Made by a program: the position numbers and the translations under genes. A stretch of DNA of 64,000 nt. It comes from Paenibacillus soyae (lineage in GTDB: Bacteria > Bacillota > Bacilli > Paenibacillales > Paenibacillaceae). The stretch lies in contig NZ_JANIPJ010000001.1 in NCBI RefSeq assembly GCF_024623455.1, positions 62,001-126,000 of the forward strand, written 5' to 3'. A model generated the notes under the pieces. The model was not told the DNA's origin and did no database searches. It saw only the letters and a list, made by a program, of their open reading frames with translations. Shown piece after piece: positions 53,540 through 61,910 of the stretch. How positions within the stretch are numbered: position 1 is the first letter of the stretch; every line of letters starts with the position of its first letter.

Positions 53540-54604
53540 ATGCATATCGAGGTCCGCAATTTGAACAAAAACTTCGGCGACTTCCATGCGGTTAAGGATG
53601 TCAGCTTCGATATCGAGAAAGGCAAGCTTATCGGGCTGCTCGGTCCGAGCGGCGGCGGCAAAACCTCCATCCTGCGGATGCTGGCGGGACTTGAGGCTCC
53701 ATCGTCGGGCGACATCGTTTTCCACGGAAAACGAGTGAACGACCTCCCCCCGCAGGAAAGAGGCATCGGGTTCGTGTTCCAGAACTATGCGCTCTTCAAA
53801 CATATGACGGTATTCGATAACGTGGCGTTCGGTCTTAAGGTGAAGAAGATGCCGAAGGAGCAAATCCGCGAGCGGGTCATGTACCTGGTCGAATTGACGG
53901 GACTTAAGGGCTTCGAGCACCGTTACCCGCATCAGCTCTCCGGCGGTCAACGCCAACGCGTGGCGTTCGCCAGAGCGCTGGCGCCGGAGCCGCAGCTGCT
54001 GCTGCTCGACGAGCCATTCGCGGCGATCGACGCGAAAATCCGTACGGAGCTTCGGACTTGGCTTAAGGAGATGATCGAACGCGTGGGCATTACGTCGATC
54101 TTCGTTACCCATGACCAGGATGAAGCGATCGAAGTGGCGGACGAAATTATGATTATCAGCAAAGGCCGTCTCGAACAGAAGGGCAGCCCGTGGGATATTT
54201 ACAAAAATCCGGAGACGCCGTTCGTCGCCAGCTTTATCGGCGAGTCGTCGTTCATCGACAACATCTCTTCGCTGAGAGGCTTCGAGAGCGCGGCCGTCCA
54301 TCCGGAGACAAAGGCTTTGATCCGTCCGGAATACATCGAGCTCGGCAAGCCGGGCGAGATCAAACTCGCATCCGCAACGATGCCCGCAACCGTGAAGCAT
54401 GTCCATTTCCGCGGCAGCGAGTGGATGGTCGAACTGATGGTAGGCGATACGAAGCTGATCACGTACCGTTCGCTCGAGAAGGACGTTCTGCATCCCGGAG
54501 AAAACGTCAGCGTCCTGCTGCACCGGGCTTACTTGTTCAATGACAGCGACAGCTGGATTATGGAGAACCCTCTGAAGGTCGATCCGATGCCGATTCATAT
54601 TTAA
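53540..54604 (+). CDS. cysA: sulfate ABC transporter ATPase CysA
   Basis: 354 residues. Walker A GPSGGGKTS, signature LSGGQRQR, Walker B LLLLDEPFAAID and switch FVTHDQDEAIEVADEI. The C-terminal third (GESSFIDNISSLRGFESAAV and after) is a TOBE-like regulatory domain typical of CysA/PotA-type ATPases. Confidence 0.96.
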   Translation: MHIEVRNLNKNFGDFHAVKDVSFDIEKGKLIGLLGPSGGGKTSILRMLAGLEAPSSGDIVFHGKRVNDLPPQERGIGFVFQNYALFKHMTVFDNVAFGLKVKKMPKEQIRERVMYLVELTGLKGFEHRYPHQLSGGQRQRVAFARALAPEPQLLLLDEPFAAIDAKIRTELRTWLKEMIERVGITSIFVTHDQDEAIEVADEIMIISKGRLEQKGSPWDIYKNPETPFVASFIGESSFIDNISSLRGFESAAVHPETKALIRPEYIELGKPGEIKLASATMPATVKHVHFRGSEWMVELMVGDTKLITYRSLEKDVLHPGENVSVLLHRAYLFNDSDSWIMENPLKVDPMPIHI

Positions 54605-54654
54605 GAGGTTGCGAACACGCACTTTAACAAACTTTTCGCAAAGAGAGTGTTGTC

Positions 54655-55722
54655 ATGATGATACGTATTCCAGCCACAGCCAAACGAATGGTGCCGCTTG
54701 CGCTTGCATTCCTGCTTCTATTCGCGGCTGCGGGCTGCAGCGGGAGCGAACCCGCGAACAACGACGGGCAGACCGTGCAAGAGGGCGACGTTACGCTCGT
54801 TATCGGGGCTTATTCGGTCGTGAAGGACGCCTTCGGCGAGCTGCTACCGAAGTTTCAGGATTACTGGCTTCAGAAGACCGGACAGCGGGTTACGTTCCAG
54901 GAGTCGTACGAGGCGTCCGGGACGCAAGCTAGAGCGATTGCGGGCGGCTTCGAAGCGGATGTCGCGGTGCTTGCGATGGAAGGCGATCTCGATAAAATCG
55001 AGGACGCGGGCTTCATCTCGCACAATTGGAGGGAGACTGGCGAGGACGGGATGATCACCCGTTCGATCGTCGTGCTCGGCACAAGGCCGGGCAATCCGCT
55101 TGGGATCAAGGGTTGGGAAGATCTGACGCGGGAAGGCGTGAAGGTGCTTTATCCGAACCCTAAGACTTCCGGAGGCGCCCAGTGGGATATTAACGCGATC
55201 TACGGGGCCGGTCTGAAGCTCTCGGAGGAAGAGACGGGGGAGAAGTCGCCCGAATTCGCGAAGTCGTTCCTAGAAGCCGTTCACGCGAACGTGGAATCGC
55301 TCGACAAGAGCGGAAGGGCGTCCATGGCCGCGTTCGAATATGGGGTCGGCGATGTCATCGTCACTTACGAGAACGAGCTTCTAGCCCGCATCCAGAAAGG
55401 CGTCGATTACGATATCGTCGTACCTGAGCACACGATTCTGATCGAGAATCCGGCTGCCGTCGTCGACAAGAACGTGGACCGTCACGGTACGCGGGAGGTT
55501 GCGGAAGCGTTTATTGATTATTTGCATAGTCCGGATGCCCAGCGCTTGTTCGTCAAGCATGGATTCCGTGCCGTGGAGCAAACCGTTGCCGCCGAGACGG
55601 ACGGGCAATTCATCCAGCCGGAGGGCTTATTCGATATTTCCTACCTGGGCGGCTGGAAGGAAGTGCGCGCCAACCTGTATGCCAAGAAAGGCGTTTGGTA
55701 CCAGGTGCTTGCAGGGATTTAA
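54655..55722 (+). CDS. sulfate-binding lipoprotein
   Basis: 355 residues. Lipobox FAAAGC, then a periplasmic-type binding fold. YSVVKDAFGELLPKFQDYW, YEASGTQARAIAGGFEADVA and YPNPKTSGGAQWDINAIYGA match the Sbp/CysP family. Delivers sulfate or thiosulfate to CysTW. Two adjacent ATGs (54655 and 54658) follow AGAGAGTG. In many bacteria this gene is first; here it is last. Confidence 0.95.
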   Translation: MMIRIPATAKRMVPLALAFLLLFAAAGCSGSEPANNDGQTVQEGDVTLVIGAYSVVKDAFGELLPKFQDYWLQKTGQRVTFQESYEASGTQARAIAGGFEADVAVLAMEGDLDKIEDAGFISHNWRETGEDGMITRSIVVLGTRPGNPLGIKGWEDLTREGVKVLYPNPKTSGGAQWDINAIYGAGLKLSEEETGEKSPEFAKSFLEAVHANVESLDKSGRASMAAFEYGVGDVIVTYENELLARIQKGVDYDIVVPEHTILIENPAAVVDKNVDRHGTREVAEAFIDYLHSPDAQRLFVKHGFRAVEQTVAAETDGQFIQPEGLFDISYLGGWKEVRANLYAKKGVWYQVLAGI

Positions 55723-55736
55723 GCTTATCGTTTCCG

Positions 55737-55774
55737 GGAGCATTCGCATCAATGATGCGGATGCTTCTTTTTTT
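55737..55774 (+). terminator. intrinsic terminator of the sulfate operon
   Basis: GGAGCATTCGCATC pairs with GATGCGGATGCTTC across a 3-nt loop, followed by TTTTTTT. Confidence 0.9.
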
Positions 55775-55866
55775 CGTCCTGGAAGAAGGGAATCGGGCGA
55801 GAAAGGCGAATTGTATGAAAGCAGATTTGACGGTTGCTTTCTGGAGCAAAATCGACTACGATTAGA

Positions 55867-55881
55867 TTAGAATAATTCTAA
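55867..55881 (+). promoter_or_regulatory. PerR-type box upstream of fur
   Basis: TTAGAATAATTCTAA is a perfect 7-1-7 palindrome, one base per half from the B. subtilis PerR consensus TTATAATNATTATAA. It overlaps a -10-like TAGAAT. In B. subtilis fur is itself a PerR target. Confidence 0.65.
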
Positions 55882-55948
55882 TTTGGAAATGCCGACACTC
55901 GTATACCCACATAGATATAAGCATCCATGGACACGGAGGTGCCAAAGC

Positions 55949-56425
55949 ATGAACGTAACGACGGAAATCGAAAAAATTAAACGAAGCTTAATGGAAAACG
56001 GATATAAGCTGACGACCCAGCGCGAGATCATCGTGCGGGTGCTGCTGGAGAACGAGCAGGACCATCTCAGCGCCGAGGATGTGTACATGCTCGTGAAGGA
56101 GAAGTTTCCCGAGATCGGGCTCGCAACGGTTTACCGTACGCTCGAGCTGCTCGCGGATCTTCAGATCGTCGCCAAGATGAACTTCGGAGACGGCGTGGCC
56201 CGGTTCGATCTGCGCGGAGAAGACCATGAGCATATGCATCATCATCTCATCTGCCAGAAATGCGGGGCGCTTGAGGAGATCAAGGAGGACTGGCTCACGG
56301 AGCTGGAGGAGCGTCTGGAGCGTGAGTACGGCTTCAAGGTGCTTGACCATCGCCTGGACTTTACGGGCAATTATCAAGGCTGCAGCAGCGGCGAATGCAA
56401 GCGGGATTGCAAGGCCGTATCTTAA
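55949..56425 (+). CDS. fur: ferric uptake regulator Fur
   Basis: 158 residues. Close in wording to B. subtilis Fur: YKLTTQREIIVRVLLENEQD, HLSAEDVYMLVKEKFPEIGL, ATVYRTLELLADLQIV and NFGDGVARFDLR. The regulatory His cluster is HEHMHHHLICQKCG. The structural zinc Cys are CQKC and a C-terminal CSSGECKRDC. ATG 55949 follows GGAGGTG; the frame is open to 55883 without support. Represses iron uptake with Fe(II). Confidence 0.94.
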   Translation: MNVTTEIEKIKRSLMENGYKLTTQREIIVRVLLENEQDHLSAEDVYMLVKEKFPEIGLATVYRTLELLADLQIVAKMNFGDGVARFDLRGEDHEHMHHHLICQKCGALEEIKEDWLTELEERLEREYGFKVLDHRLDFTGNYQGCSSGECKRDCKAVS

Positions 56426-56440
56426 TATCGGCATAGTAAA

Positions 56441-56473
56441 AAGGAGGGTCGCCCTAATGATGGCGCCCTCCTT
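56441..56473. terminator. bidirectional terminator between fur and the CWC protein gene
   Basis: AAGGAGGG...GCC pairs with GGC...CCCTCCTT around a 7-nt loop, with T-rich flanks both ways. Confidence 0.75.
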
Positions 56474-56475
56474 CT

Positions 56476-56670
56476 TTATTCTTCGCGGGACATGTATGAC
56501 GATTCGGCGCATGAGCGGCAAACGCATCGTTTGCCGCGTTCGCTAGGCGGTATGCGCTCCAACAGCTGCCGTGGTATCTTCGTATGGAAGCACCAGCAAT
56601 CGGCCGGCTGGTTGCTTTTGACCGCGCCGCAATCATTACTGCCGCCGCAGATAGGGCATCGGTCCGGCAT
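56476..56670 (-). CDS. cysteine-rich CWC family protein
   Basis: 64 residues. CPICGGSNDCG, ADCWCFH and KRCVCRSC give the Cys-rich CWC zinc-binding pattern. Function unknown. GGGAGG is 8 nt before ATG 56670, better than the longer frame from 56694. It follows the HAD gene on the same strand by 30 nt. Confidence 0.82.
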   Translation of the reverse strand: MPDRCPICGGSNDCGAVKSNQPADCWCFHTKIPRQLLERIPPSERGKRCVCRSCAESSYMSREE

Positions 56671-56700
56671 CGGCGGAGCCTCCCTTGCTTGCATTCCGTT

Positions 56701-57510
56701 CTATAGACCAGGCTGTGCGTTCAATACGAACTTCTCGATGACTTGCTTGACGCCGTCCTCGTTGTTCGACAGCGTGACGTAATCGGCCAGCTCCTTCAAA
56801 GCGGGGACGGCATTGCCCATCGCGACGCCCAGACCGGCGGCCTGAATCATCTCGCGGTCGTTCCACGCGTCGCCGATCGCAATGGTTTGCTCCATCGTGC
56901 AGCCGATATGCTCCGCCAAATATTGCAGCGCATGGCCTTTGGTGCCTTCTTTGTGCATGATTTCAAGGTAGTGGGCCTTCGACTTCGTAATATGAACGCG
57001 ATCGCCGACAAGCGCCTGCAGCTCTACGGCCACTTCGTCAAGACGGCCGGGCTCGTCGATCATCAGCAATTTGTTCATGGGCAGGTCGATCAGCTTGGAG
57101 AAGTCGGGCTCGATGCGATACGGAATATTGGATTGCCTGGAGTAAGCCCGAATGCGCTCGTTGTCCTCTGTCCCGTAGAGCTCGTCGTCAACGTACAATT
57201 GCAGATGAAGGCCGTTCGCCTCGCAATAAGCGTAGACTTGTCTGGCAGCATCTGTCGGGACGGAACGCTCGTACAGCACTTGCCCGTCAAGCAGCGTTTT
57301 GACGAGCGCCCCTTGATACGTGATAATAGGTACATTAAGGTTAATGCCTTTGGCAATCTGCCGCGCGGATGCGAACATGCGTCCTGTCGCCAGCGTTACC
57401 GTAACTCCGCTAGCAATAGCGGCGGCCATCGCTTGTCTTGTTCCTTCGGTTACGGCCAGCTCGTCGTTCAGCAGCGTGTCGTCTACGTCGATTGCAATCA
57501 ATTTATACAT
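56701..57510 (-). CDS. Cof-type HAD-IIB phosphatase
   Basis: 269 residues. HAD motif I DVDDTLLND, motif II TLATGRMF, Lys in NKLLM, and motif IV IGDAWNDREMIQAAG. The C2 cap with YEIMHKEGTKGHAL-like loop (YLEIMHKEGTKGHALQYL) is that of YidA/Cof sugar-phosphate phosphatases. Substrate unknown. Divergent from the S41 protease. Confidence 0.93.
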   Translation of the reverse strand: MYKLIAIDVDDTLLNDELAVTEGTRQAMAAAIASGVTVTLATGRMFASARQIAKGINLNVPIITYQGALVKTLLDGQVLYERSVPTDAARQVYAYCEANGLHLQLYVDDELYGTEDNERIRAYSRQSNIPYRIEPDFSKLIDLPMNKLLMIDEPGRLDEVAVELQALVGDRVHITKSKAHYLEIMHKEGTKGHALQYLAEHIGCTMEQTIAIGDAWNDREMIQAAGLGVAMGNAVPALKELADYVTLSNNEDGVKQVIEKFVLNAQPGL

Positions 57511-57600
57511 GCTTTCGGTACAGCTCCTCTCGCCGGTTCGGTGCTACGCAATAAGGATGATTGTAGCGAAAATCCAGCATTCATACAAGGAGATTATGAG

Positions 57601-59025
57601 ATGAACGATCGTCATTATGAAACGCCCGATAGACGGAAATCCGGTTTTATGTATGTCATCGCGGTTATCCTGCTGCTTGGGGCAGGCTACGTGCTTGGCA
57701 TGATGTCATCCGGCATGAGATACCCCATTCTGAAGGAGCCTGAATTTAAGCAATTGAACGCCTCCTACAAAAAAATAATGAACGATTACCTGAACGGAGC
57801 CGACCCCGGTGATCTCATCAATGGCGCGGCTCAGGGCATGGTCGCTTCGCTCAAGGATCCCTATTCGCATTATTTGGTAGGCGAGGCGGGCGAGGCGTAT
57901 ACCCAGTCCTACGAAGGCGAATTTTTCGGGATCGGGGCGAATATGCGCCAGGAAGAAGGGCAGTTCGTCATTACGTCGGTAATTAAGGATACGCCCGCGG
58001 AGCGCGGCGGAGTGCTTGCGGGCGATACGATACTCGCCGTGGACGGCGTAGAGATCGCCGGGAAGCCGTTCGACGAGCTTCTGGGACTAGTGCGCGGGGA
58101 AGAGGGGACCTCCGTTACGCTGCGCATTCAGAGGGCGAGCGAGGACGAGCCTCTTGAGATTACGATGAAGCGCGCCGCGATACCGGTGCATACCGTGACG
58201 TCCGAGCGCCTGGAAGACGGGATCGGCCACGTAACGATAAGCCGATTCGCCGAGAAGACGGCCGAGGAATTCAAGGCGGAGCTCGAGAAGCTGCAGAAGG
58301 AAGGACCGCTTGAAGGCCTGCTTCTGGATATGCGCTCCAATCCCGGAGGGCTGCTGACCTCGACGCTGGATATCGCCAATATTCTGGTGCCGAAGAACCG
58401 GAAAATTCTTGACGTCGTCTACAAGAACGAACGGCAGACGGTCAGCTTTATGTCCCGGCAAAAAGAAAGCTGGGACATTCCGATCGTTGTTCTCGTGAAC
58501 GGTCAATCGGCCAGCGCCAGCGAGGTGATGACAGCGGCGCTTAAGGAATCAGCCGGCGCATCCGTCGTCGGCGAGACGACCTACGGGAAGGGCGTCGTGC
58601 AAGCTTTCCGGGCGTTCCCGGACGGCTCCGTGCTCAGCATTACAGAAGCTCAGTGGAAGACGCCAGGGGGGACTTGGATCAACGAGGTGGGCGTCAAGCC
58701 GGATTACGAGGTGAAGCTCCCGGCATACGCGAGCATTCGCCCGCTTGCAACGGGCGCCGAGATGAAGCTGGGCAGCTATGGCGAGAATGTCGTCACCTTG
58801 CAGACGATGCTTCGCGAGCTGGGCTACGGACCGATCGAGGCCGATGGCATATTCGACGAATCGACGGAAGCGGCGTTGAAGGCATTCCAGGCTGCCGAGA
58901 AGCTGGAGGCGACAGGCGAGTTCGACGACCGAACCGGCTACCGTCTGCTGGAGCTGCTGAGAGATAAGCTGGAGAGCGAAGATACGCAGCTCCAGAAAGG
59001 CATCGAGCTTCTTCAAACGAAATAA
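57601..59025 (+). CDS. S41 carboxy-terminal processing protease (CtpA/CtpB-like)
   Basis: 474 residues. N-terminal membrane helix (about 17-36), PDZ domain (ANMRQEEGQFVITSVIKDTP to VEIAGKPFDELLGLV), peptidase S41 core with LLLDMRSNPGGLL, nucleophile NGQSASASEV and Lys in TTYGKGVVQ, and a C-terminal peptidoglycan-binding domain (MLRELGYGPIEADGIFDEST). Such proteases cleave envelope and sporulation proteins, for example SpoIVFA by CtpB. AAGGAG is upstream of ATG 57601; the upstream frame is unsupported. Confidence 0.95.
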   Translation: MNDRHYETPDRRKSGFMYVIAVILLLGAGYVLGMMSSGMRYPILKEPEFKQLNASYKKIMNDYLNGADPGDLINGAAQGMVASLKDPYSHYLVGEAGEAYTQSYEGEFFGIGANMRQEEGQFVITSVIKDTPAERGGVLAGDTILAVDGVEIAGKPFDELLGLVRGEEGTSVTLRIQRASEDEPLEITMKRAAIPVHTVTSERLEDGIGHVTISRFAEKTAEEFKAELEKLQKEGPLEGLLLDMRSNPGGLLTSTLDIANILVPKNRKILDVVYKNERQTVSFMSRQKESWDIPIVVLVNGQSASASEVMTAALKESAGASVVGETTYGKGVVQAFRAFPDGSVLSITEAQWKTPGGTWINEVGVKPDYEVKLPAYASIRPLATGAEMKLGSYGENVVTLQTMLRELGYGPIEADGIFDESTEAALKAFQAAEKLEATGEFDDRTGYRLLELLRDKLESEDTQLQKGIELLQTK

Positions 59026-59032
59026 TAGACAA

Positions 59033-59057
59033 GGGCCGCTCATAGGGGCGGCTTTTT
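59033..59057 (+). terminator. intrinsic terminator of the S41 protease gene
   Basis: GCCGCT pairs with GGCGGC around a 6-nt loop, followed by TTTTT. Confidence 0.8.
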
Positions 59058-59133
59058 GTATGGAGCATGGCAAACCGCGGCAACCTGTCTGTCAGACCGT
59101 ACATGCCTCGATTCGTTTAATGCTTTAAGCGCC

Positions 59134-59162
59134 TTGACAACGACAATGATAATGATTATCAT
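59134..59162 (+). promoter_or_regulatory. sigma-A promoter with perfect Fur box
   Basis: TTGACA (59134-59139), 17 nt, TATCAT (59157-59162). TGATAATGATTATCA (59147-59161) is an exact 7-1-7 Fur box overlapping the spacer and -10. Iron-loaded Fur would block the promoter. Confidence 0.85.
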
Positions 59163-59208
59163 CATGTTGAGAAACATAATCAACAGGCCTTGGCGCGGGG
59201 TGACGAAC

Positions 59209-59430
59209 GTGAAGAAAATTAAGTATTGCAAACGCAATCTCAAGAACGGCTCCAAGTCGCTGTACAAAGCGATGAAGGAGAAGTATCCCGATATCAAAGG
59301 GAAGAAAAGCGATTGCCTCGGCAATTGCAAAACCTGCAAGCTGGAATGCTTCGTCGTCGTCAAATCGAAATGCATCAGCGCGCCATCTCCGGATTTGCTC
59401 TACAAGCGCCTTAAGAAAATGATTGGATAA
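59209..59430 (+). CDS. Fur-controlled DUF1450 (YuzB-like) protein
   Basis: 73 residues. Cys pattern KYCKRNLKNG, DCLGNCKTCKLECFVVVKS resembles a thioredoxin-like [2Fe-2S] ferredoxin fold as in DUF1450/YuzB. GTG 59209 follows GGGGTG. The frame upstream to 59056 runs through the promoter and is not coding. An iron-limitation protein, role unknown. Confidence 0.85.
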   Translation: MKKIKYCKRNLKNGSKSLYKAMKEKYPDIKGKKSDCLGNCKTCKLECFVVVKSKCISAPSPDLLYKRLKKMIG

Positions 59431-59453
59431 CTCATTGGTTGGGAAATATAGGC

Positions 59454-59480
59454 GAGGCGGCATTTGCCGCCTCTTATTTT
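59454..59480 (+). terminator. intrinsic terminator of the DUF1450 gene
   Basis: GAGGCGGC pairs with GCCGCCTC across ATTT, followed by TTATTTTT. Confidence 0.85.
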
Positions 59481-59484
59481 TATG

Positions 59485-59499
59485 CTAGAATAAATCTAA
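59485..59499 (+). promoter_or_regulatory. PerR-like box upstream of ferritin
   Basis: CTAGAATAAATCTAA differs from the perfect palindrome before fur (TTAGAATAATTCTAA) at two positions. It contains a -10-like TAGAAT 33 nt before the ferritin start. Confidence 0.5.
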
Positions 59500-59523
59500 A
59501 TTGGAAAAGCGAGGTGCGCCTAG

Positions 59524-60030
59524 ATGAATGATGCATTGGCTAAAGCGTTAAACGAACAAATGAATTTCGAGTTTTATTCCGCGCACGTCTATCTTGCGAT
59601 GGCGGCCTACTGCTCCGCGGACAGCTTGGACGGATTCGCCAATTTCTTTATCGTGCAGGCGGAAGAAGAACGGTTCCACGCGATGAAAATATACAAGTTC
59701 CTGAACGACCGCGGACGCCGCGCGACGCTGGATGCTTTGCCTGAGCCGAACAACGAATACGACTCGGTGCTTCACGCCTTCGAGCAGGGGTACAAGCACG
59801 AGCAGCAGAACACGGAAAGATTCTACAAGCTGTCCGACCTTGCCATGAACGACCGCGAGCACGCGACGATCAACTTCTTGAAGTGGTTCATCGACGAGCA
59901 GGTGGAAGAAGAGGCGCTGTTTGACAGCATTATTAACAAGCTGAAGCGGATCGATAAAGACAGCAACGCCTTCTATATGCTGGATACCGAATTCGCGGGA
60001 AGATCGTTTACGCCGCCGGCAGGCGAGTAG
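59524..60030 (+). CDS. ftn: ferritin
   Basis: 168 residues, four-helix iron-storage protein. Ferroxidase ligands appear as Glu in LNEQMNFEFYSAHVYLAM, Glu-Glu-Glu-x-x-His in VQAEEERFHAMKIYKFL, and Glu/Gln in FIDEQVEEEALFDSI. Full length. GCGAGGTG precedes the ATG. It stands behind a PerR-like box, consistent with iron storage during peroxide stress. Confidence 0.96.
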   Translation: MNDALAKALNEQMNFEFYSAHVYLAMAAYCSADSLDGFANFFIVQAEEERFHAMKIYKFLNDRGRRATLDALPEPNNEYDSVLHAFEQGYKHEQQNTERFYKLSDLAMNDREHATINFLKWFIDEQVEEEALFDSIINKLKRIDKDSNAFYMLDTEFAGRSFTPPAGE

Positions 60031-60256
60031 GAACGGGAGAGCCTGGGACGCGATGCGTCTCGGGCTTTTTTTGTTCTCAGCCTCCTCTGCATTCGGAAGG
60101 AAGGAAAGCGGGCGTAGTCGGAAATCGAAGTCATTCCTCTCTAGTACTTTTCTCACAGATTCCGGGACGGTTCTCATAGACAAAGATAGATTTGTAATGG
60201 TAGGATTGTAGAGAACTTTATCTATGGTGATTATGGGAGAATGTGGAGGAAATTGG

Positions 60257-61795
60257 ATGAAAAGTAATTGGTATAAAGCCATGATATGCTCCGTGCTTGC
60301 CGCGGGGCTCATGCTGTCTCCGCTGTCCGGACAAAGCGCCCAGACGGTATCCGCCGCGAGCGCGGCGGCGGTGAAGACGGAGCATATTCAGCTATGGGTA
60401 GACGGCGCGCAGATCAAGCTGTCCGGACCGATAGCAAAAGAAAACGGCATCGCGCTAGTTCCGATGTCGGATCTGCTAGATCCGCTTGATGTGACGTACG
60501 TGCTGGAGAAGAAAACGAACACCATCATTATTCGCGACGGCGGTACGACGCTGACGATGGCGATCGGCAAAAAAGAAGCGATCGTGAACGGAGCGACGCG
60601 CAAGATGGATGCGGCAGCCGTCATTAAAAACAATATCCCGTACATCCCCTTGCGTTTCGTGGCGGAGGAGCTGGAAGCGGACGTCGAGTGGGATGCCGAG
60701 ACATCGAAAATCCATGTCAAAAGCTGGTACTATCAAGAATACGAGCAATACGAAGAAGAGCAGCCTTACGAGGCTCCGGGCGAGAAGCTGACCGCAACCG
60801 ATATCGTCGATCTGTATGACGGCAGCGTCGTCATGATCATGACGAACCGGGCTCTCGGCAGCGGAATCGTCATCGGCGAGGATCTGGTGCTTACGAACTT
60901 CCATGTCATCGAGGACGCAACGTCGGCGACGGTTCAATCCATCTATTACGACGAAATCGAAGTTGAGGGCGTTGTTGCGGTTAACGAGATTGCCGATCTG
61001 GCTATCATCCGCACGTCCGAGCCGATGGATCTCGAGCCGGTCGAGCTCAGCTACGGCTACCAGGCCCGCAAAGGAGACCGCGTCTACGCGATCGGCAGCC
61101 CTCTCGGGGTACAGAATACCGTATCCACGGGCTTGATCAGCAATACGGGGTATGACGGCGGCATCAGCTATATTCAAACCAACGCGCAGACGGATCACGG
61201 CAGCTCCGGCGGCGCATTGTTCAATGAATACGGCGAGCTGATCGGCATTACATACGCGGGAATAGACGGCTCCTACGCGGATTTGAACTTCGCGATCCAG
61301 GCGTTCCAGGCGGCTATGCTGTTCGATTCCGTTACGGACGAAATGGTGGAAGAAGCCGAATTCCTGACGCCTTCGCTTCCGGAGACGCTGGCCGGCGCTC
61401 CGCTGGAGGATATCCGGGACTTGATGGAAGAGGAGTTCGGCCTCGTGCAGACTCTCCAAGGGATGGTTGAATTTACGGACTGGGAAGCGAAGCGCGATGC
61501 GGAAGGCTGGCTCGTGCTCACGGCTAACATCGACCCGCTCTACTACATGTATTACGGCGAAGCGACGGCCGGAGAGCTGCGCTTATGGGCGGTCAACCTG
61601 GCGACGGAGCTTCACCGCATGCTGCCGGACGAGCAGATTCAAGTTCAGATCTCGTTCGAACGGGATTACAGCTTCCGTCCGCGCAATCTCGCGCCGGACG
61701 AAGTGACGTCGATCGGCAACGGCAAATGGCGGGTTCGGTACCCGGTCATCGATATGCAGCTGAACGATCAACTTTATATCGAAACGAGATTTTAA
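60257..61795 (+). CDS. secreted trypsin-like serine protease with copper-amine-oxidase-type N-domain
   Basis: 512 residues. Signal peptide (MICSVLAAGLMLSPLSG). A Cu_amine_oxidN1 domain (IQLWVDGAQIKLSGPIAKEN, IPYIPLRFVAEELEADVEWD), a non-enzymatic envelope domain frequent in Paenibacillus, covers about 40-160. A trypsin_2 domain follows, with catalytic His in LTNFHVIED, Asp in EIADLAIIR and Ser in DHGSSGGALF. A 130-residue C-terminal domain (TDWEAKRDAEGWLVLTANID and after) replaces the PDZ of HtrA proteins. GGAGG lies 7 nt before ATG 60257. Confidence 0.92.
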   Translation: MKSNWYKAMICSVLAAGLMLSPLSGQSAQTVSAASAAAVKTEHIQLWVDGAQIKLSGPIAKENGIALVPMSDLLDPLDVTYVLEKKTNTIIIRDGGTTLTMAIGKKEAIVNGATRKMDAAAVIKNNIPYIPLRFVAEELEADVEWDAETSKIHVKSWYYQEYEQYEEEQPYEAPGEKLTATDIVDLYDGSVVMIMTNRALGSGIVIGEDLVLTNFHVIEDATSATVQSIYYDEIEVEGVVAVNEIADLAIIRTSEPMDLEPVELSYGYQARKGDRVYAIGSPLGVQNTVSTGLISNTGYDGGISYIQTNAQTDHGSSGGALFNEYGELIGITYAGIDGSYADLNFAIQAFQAAMLFDSVTDEMVEEAEFLTPSLPETLAGAPLEDIRDLMEEEFGLVQTLQGMVEFTDWEAKRDAEGWLVLTANIDPLYYMYYGEATAGELRLWAVNLATELHRMLPDEQIQVQISFERDYSFRPRNLAPDEVTSIGNGKWRVRYPVIDMQLNDQLYIETRF

Positions 61796-61800
61796 TAGAG

Positions 61801-61848
61801 TGTGGCGCCCGGTCTGCTTGCTTTAAGCGGGGGCGCTACTTTTTTTTG
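61801..61848 (+). terminator. intrinsic terminator of the protease gene
   Basis: GTGGCGCCC pairs with GGGGCGCTAC across about 20 nt, followed by TTTTTTTT. Confidence 0.75.
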
Positions 61849-61910
61849 CCTTCGAAGTCCGTTACAATAGGAAGCAGTCCATAGGCCATTACAAGAAAGA
61901 GGTTCCCTTC

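Noticed and set aside
56743..57600. Long N-terminal extension of the S41 protease frame
   Set aside because: It is antisense to the HAD phosphatase gene; the true start at 57601 has AAGGAG and is followed by a normal membrane helix.
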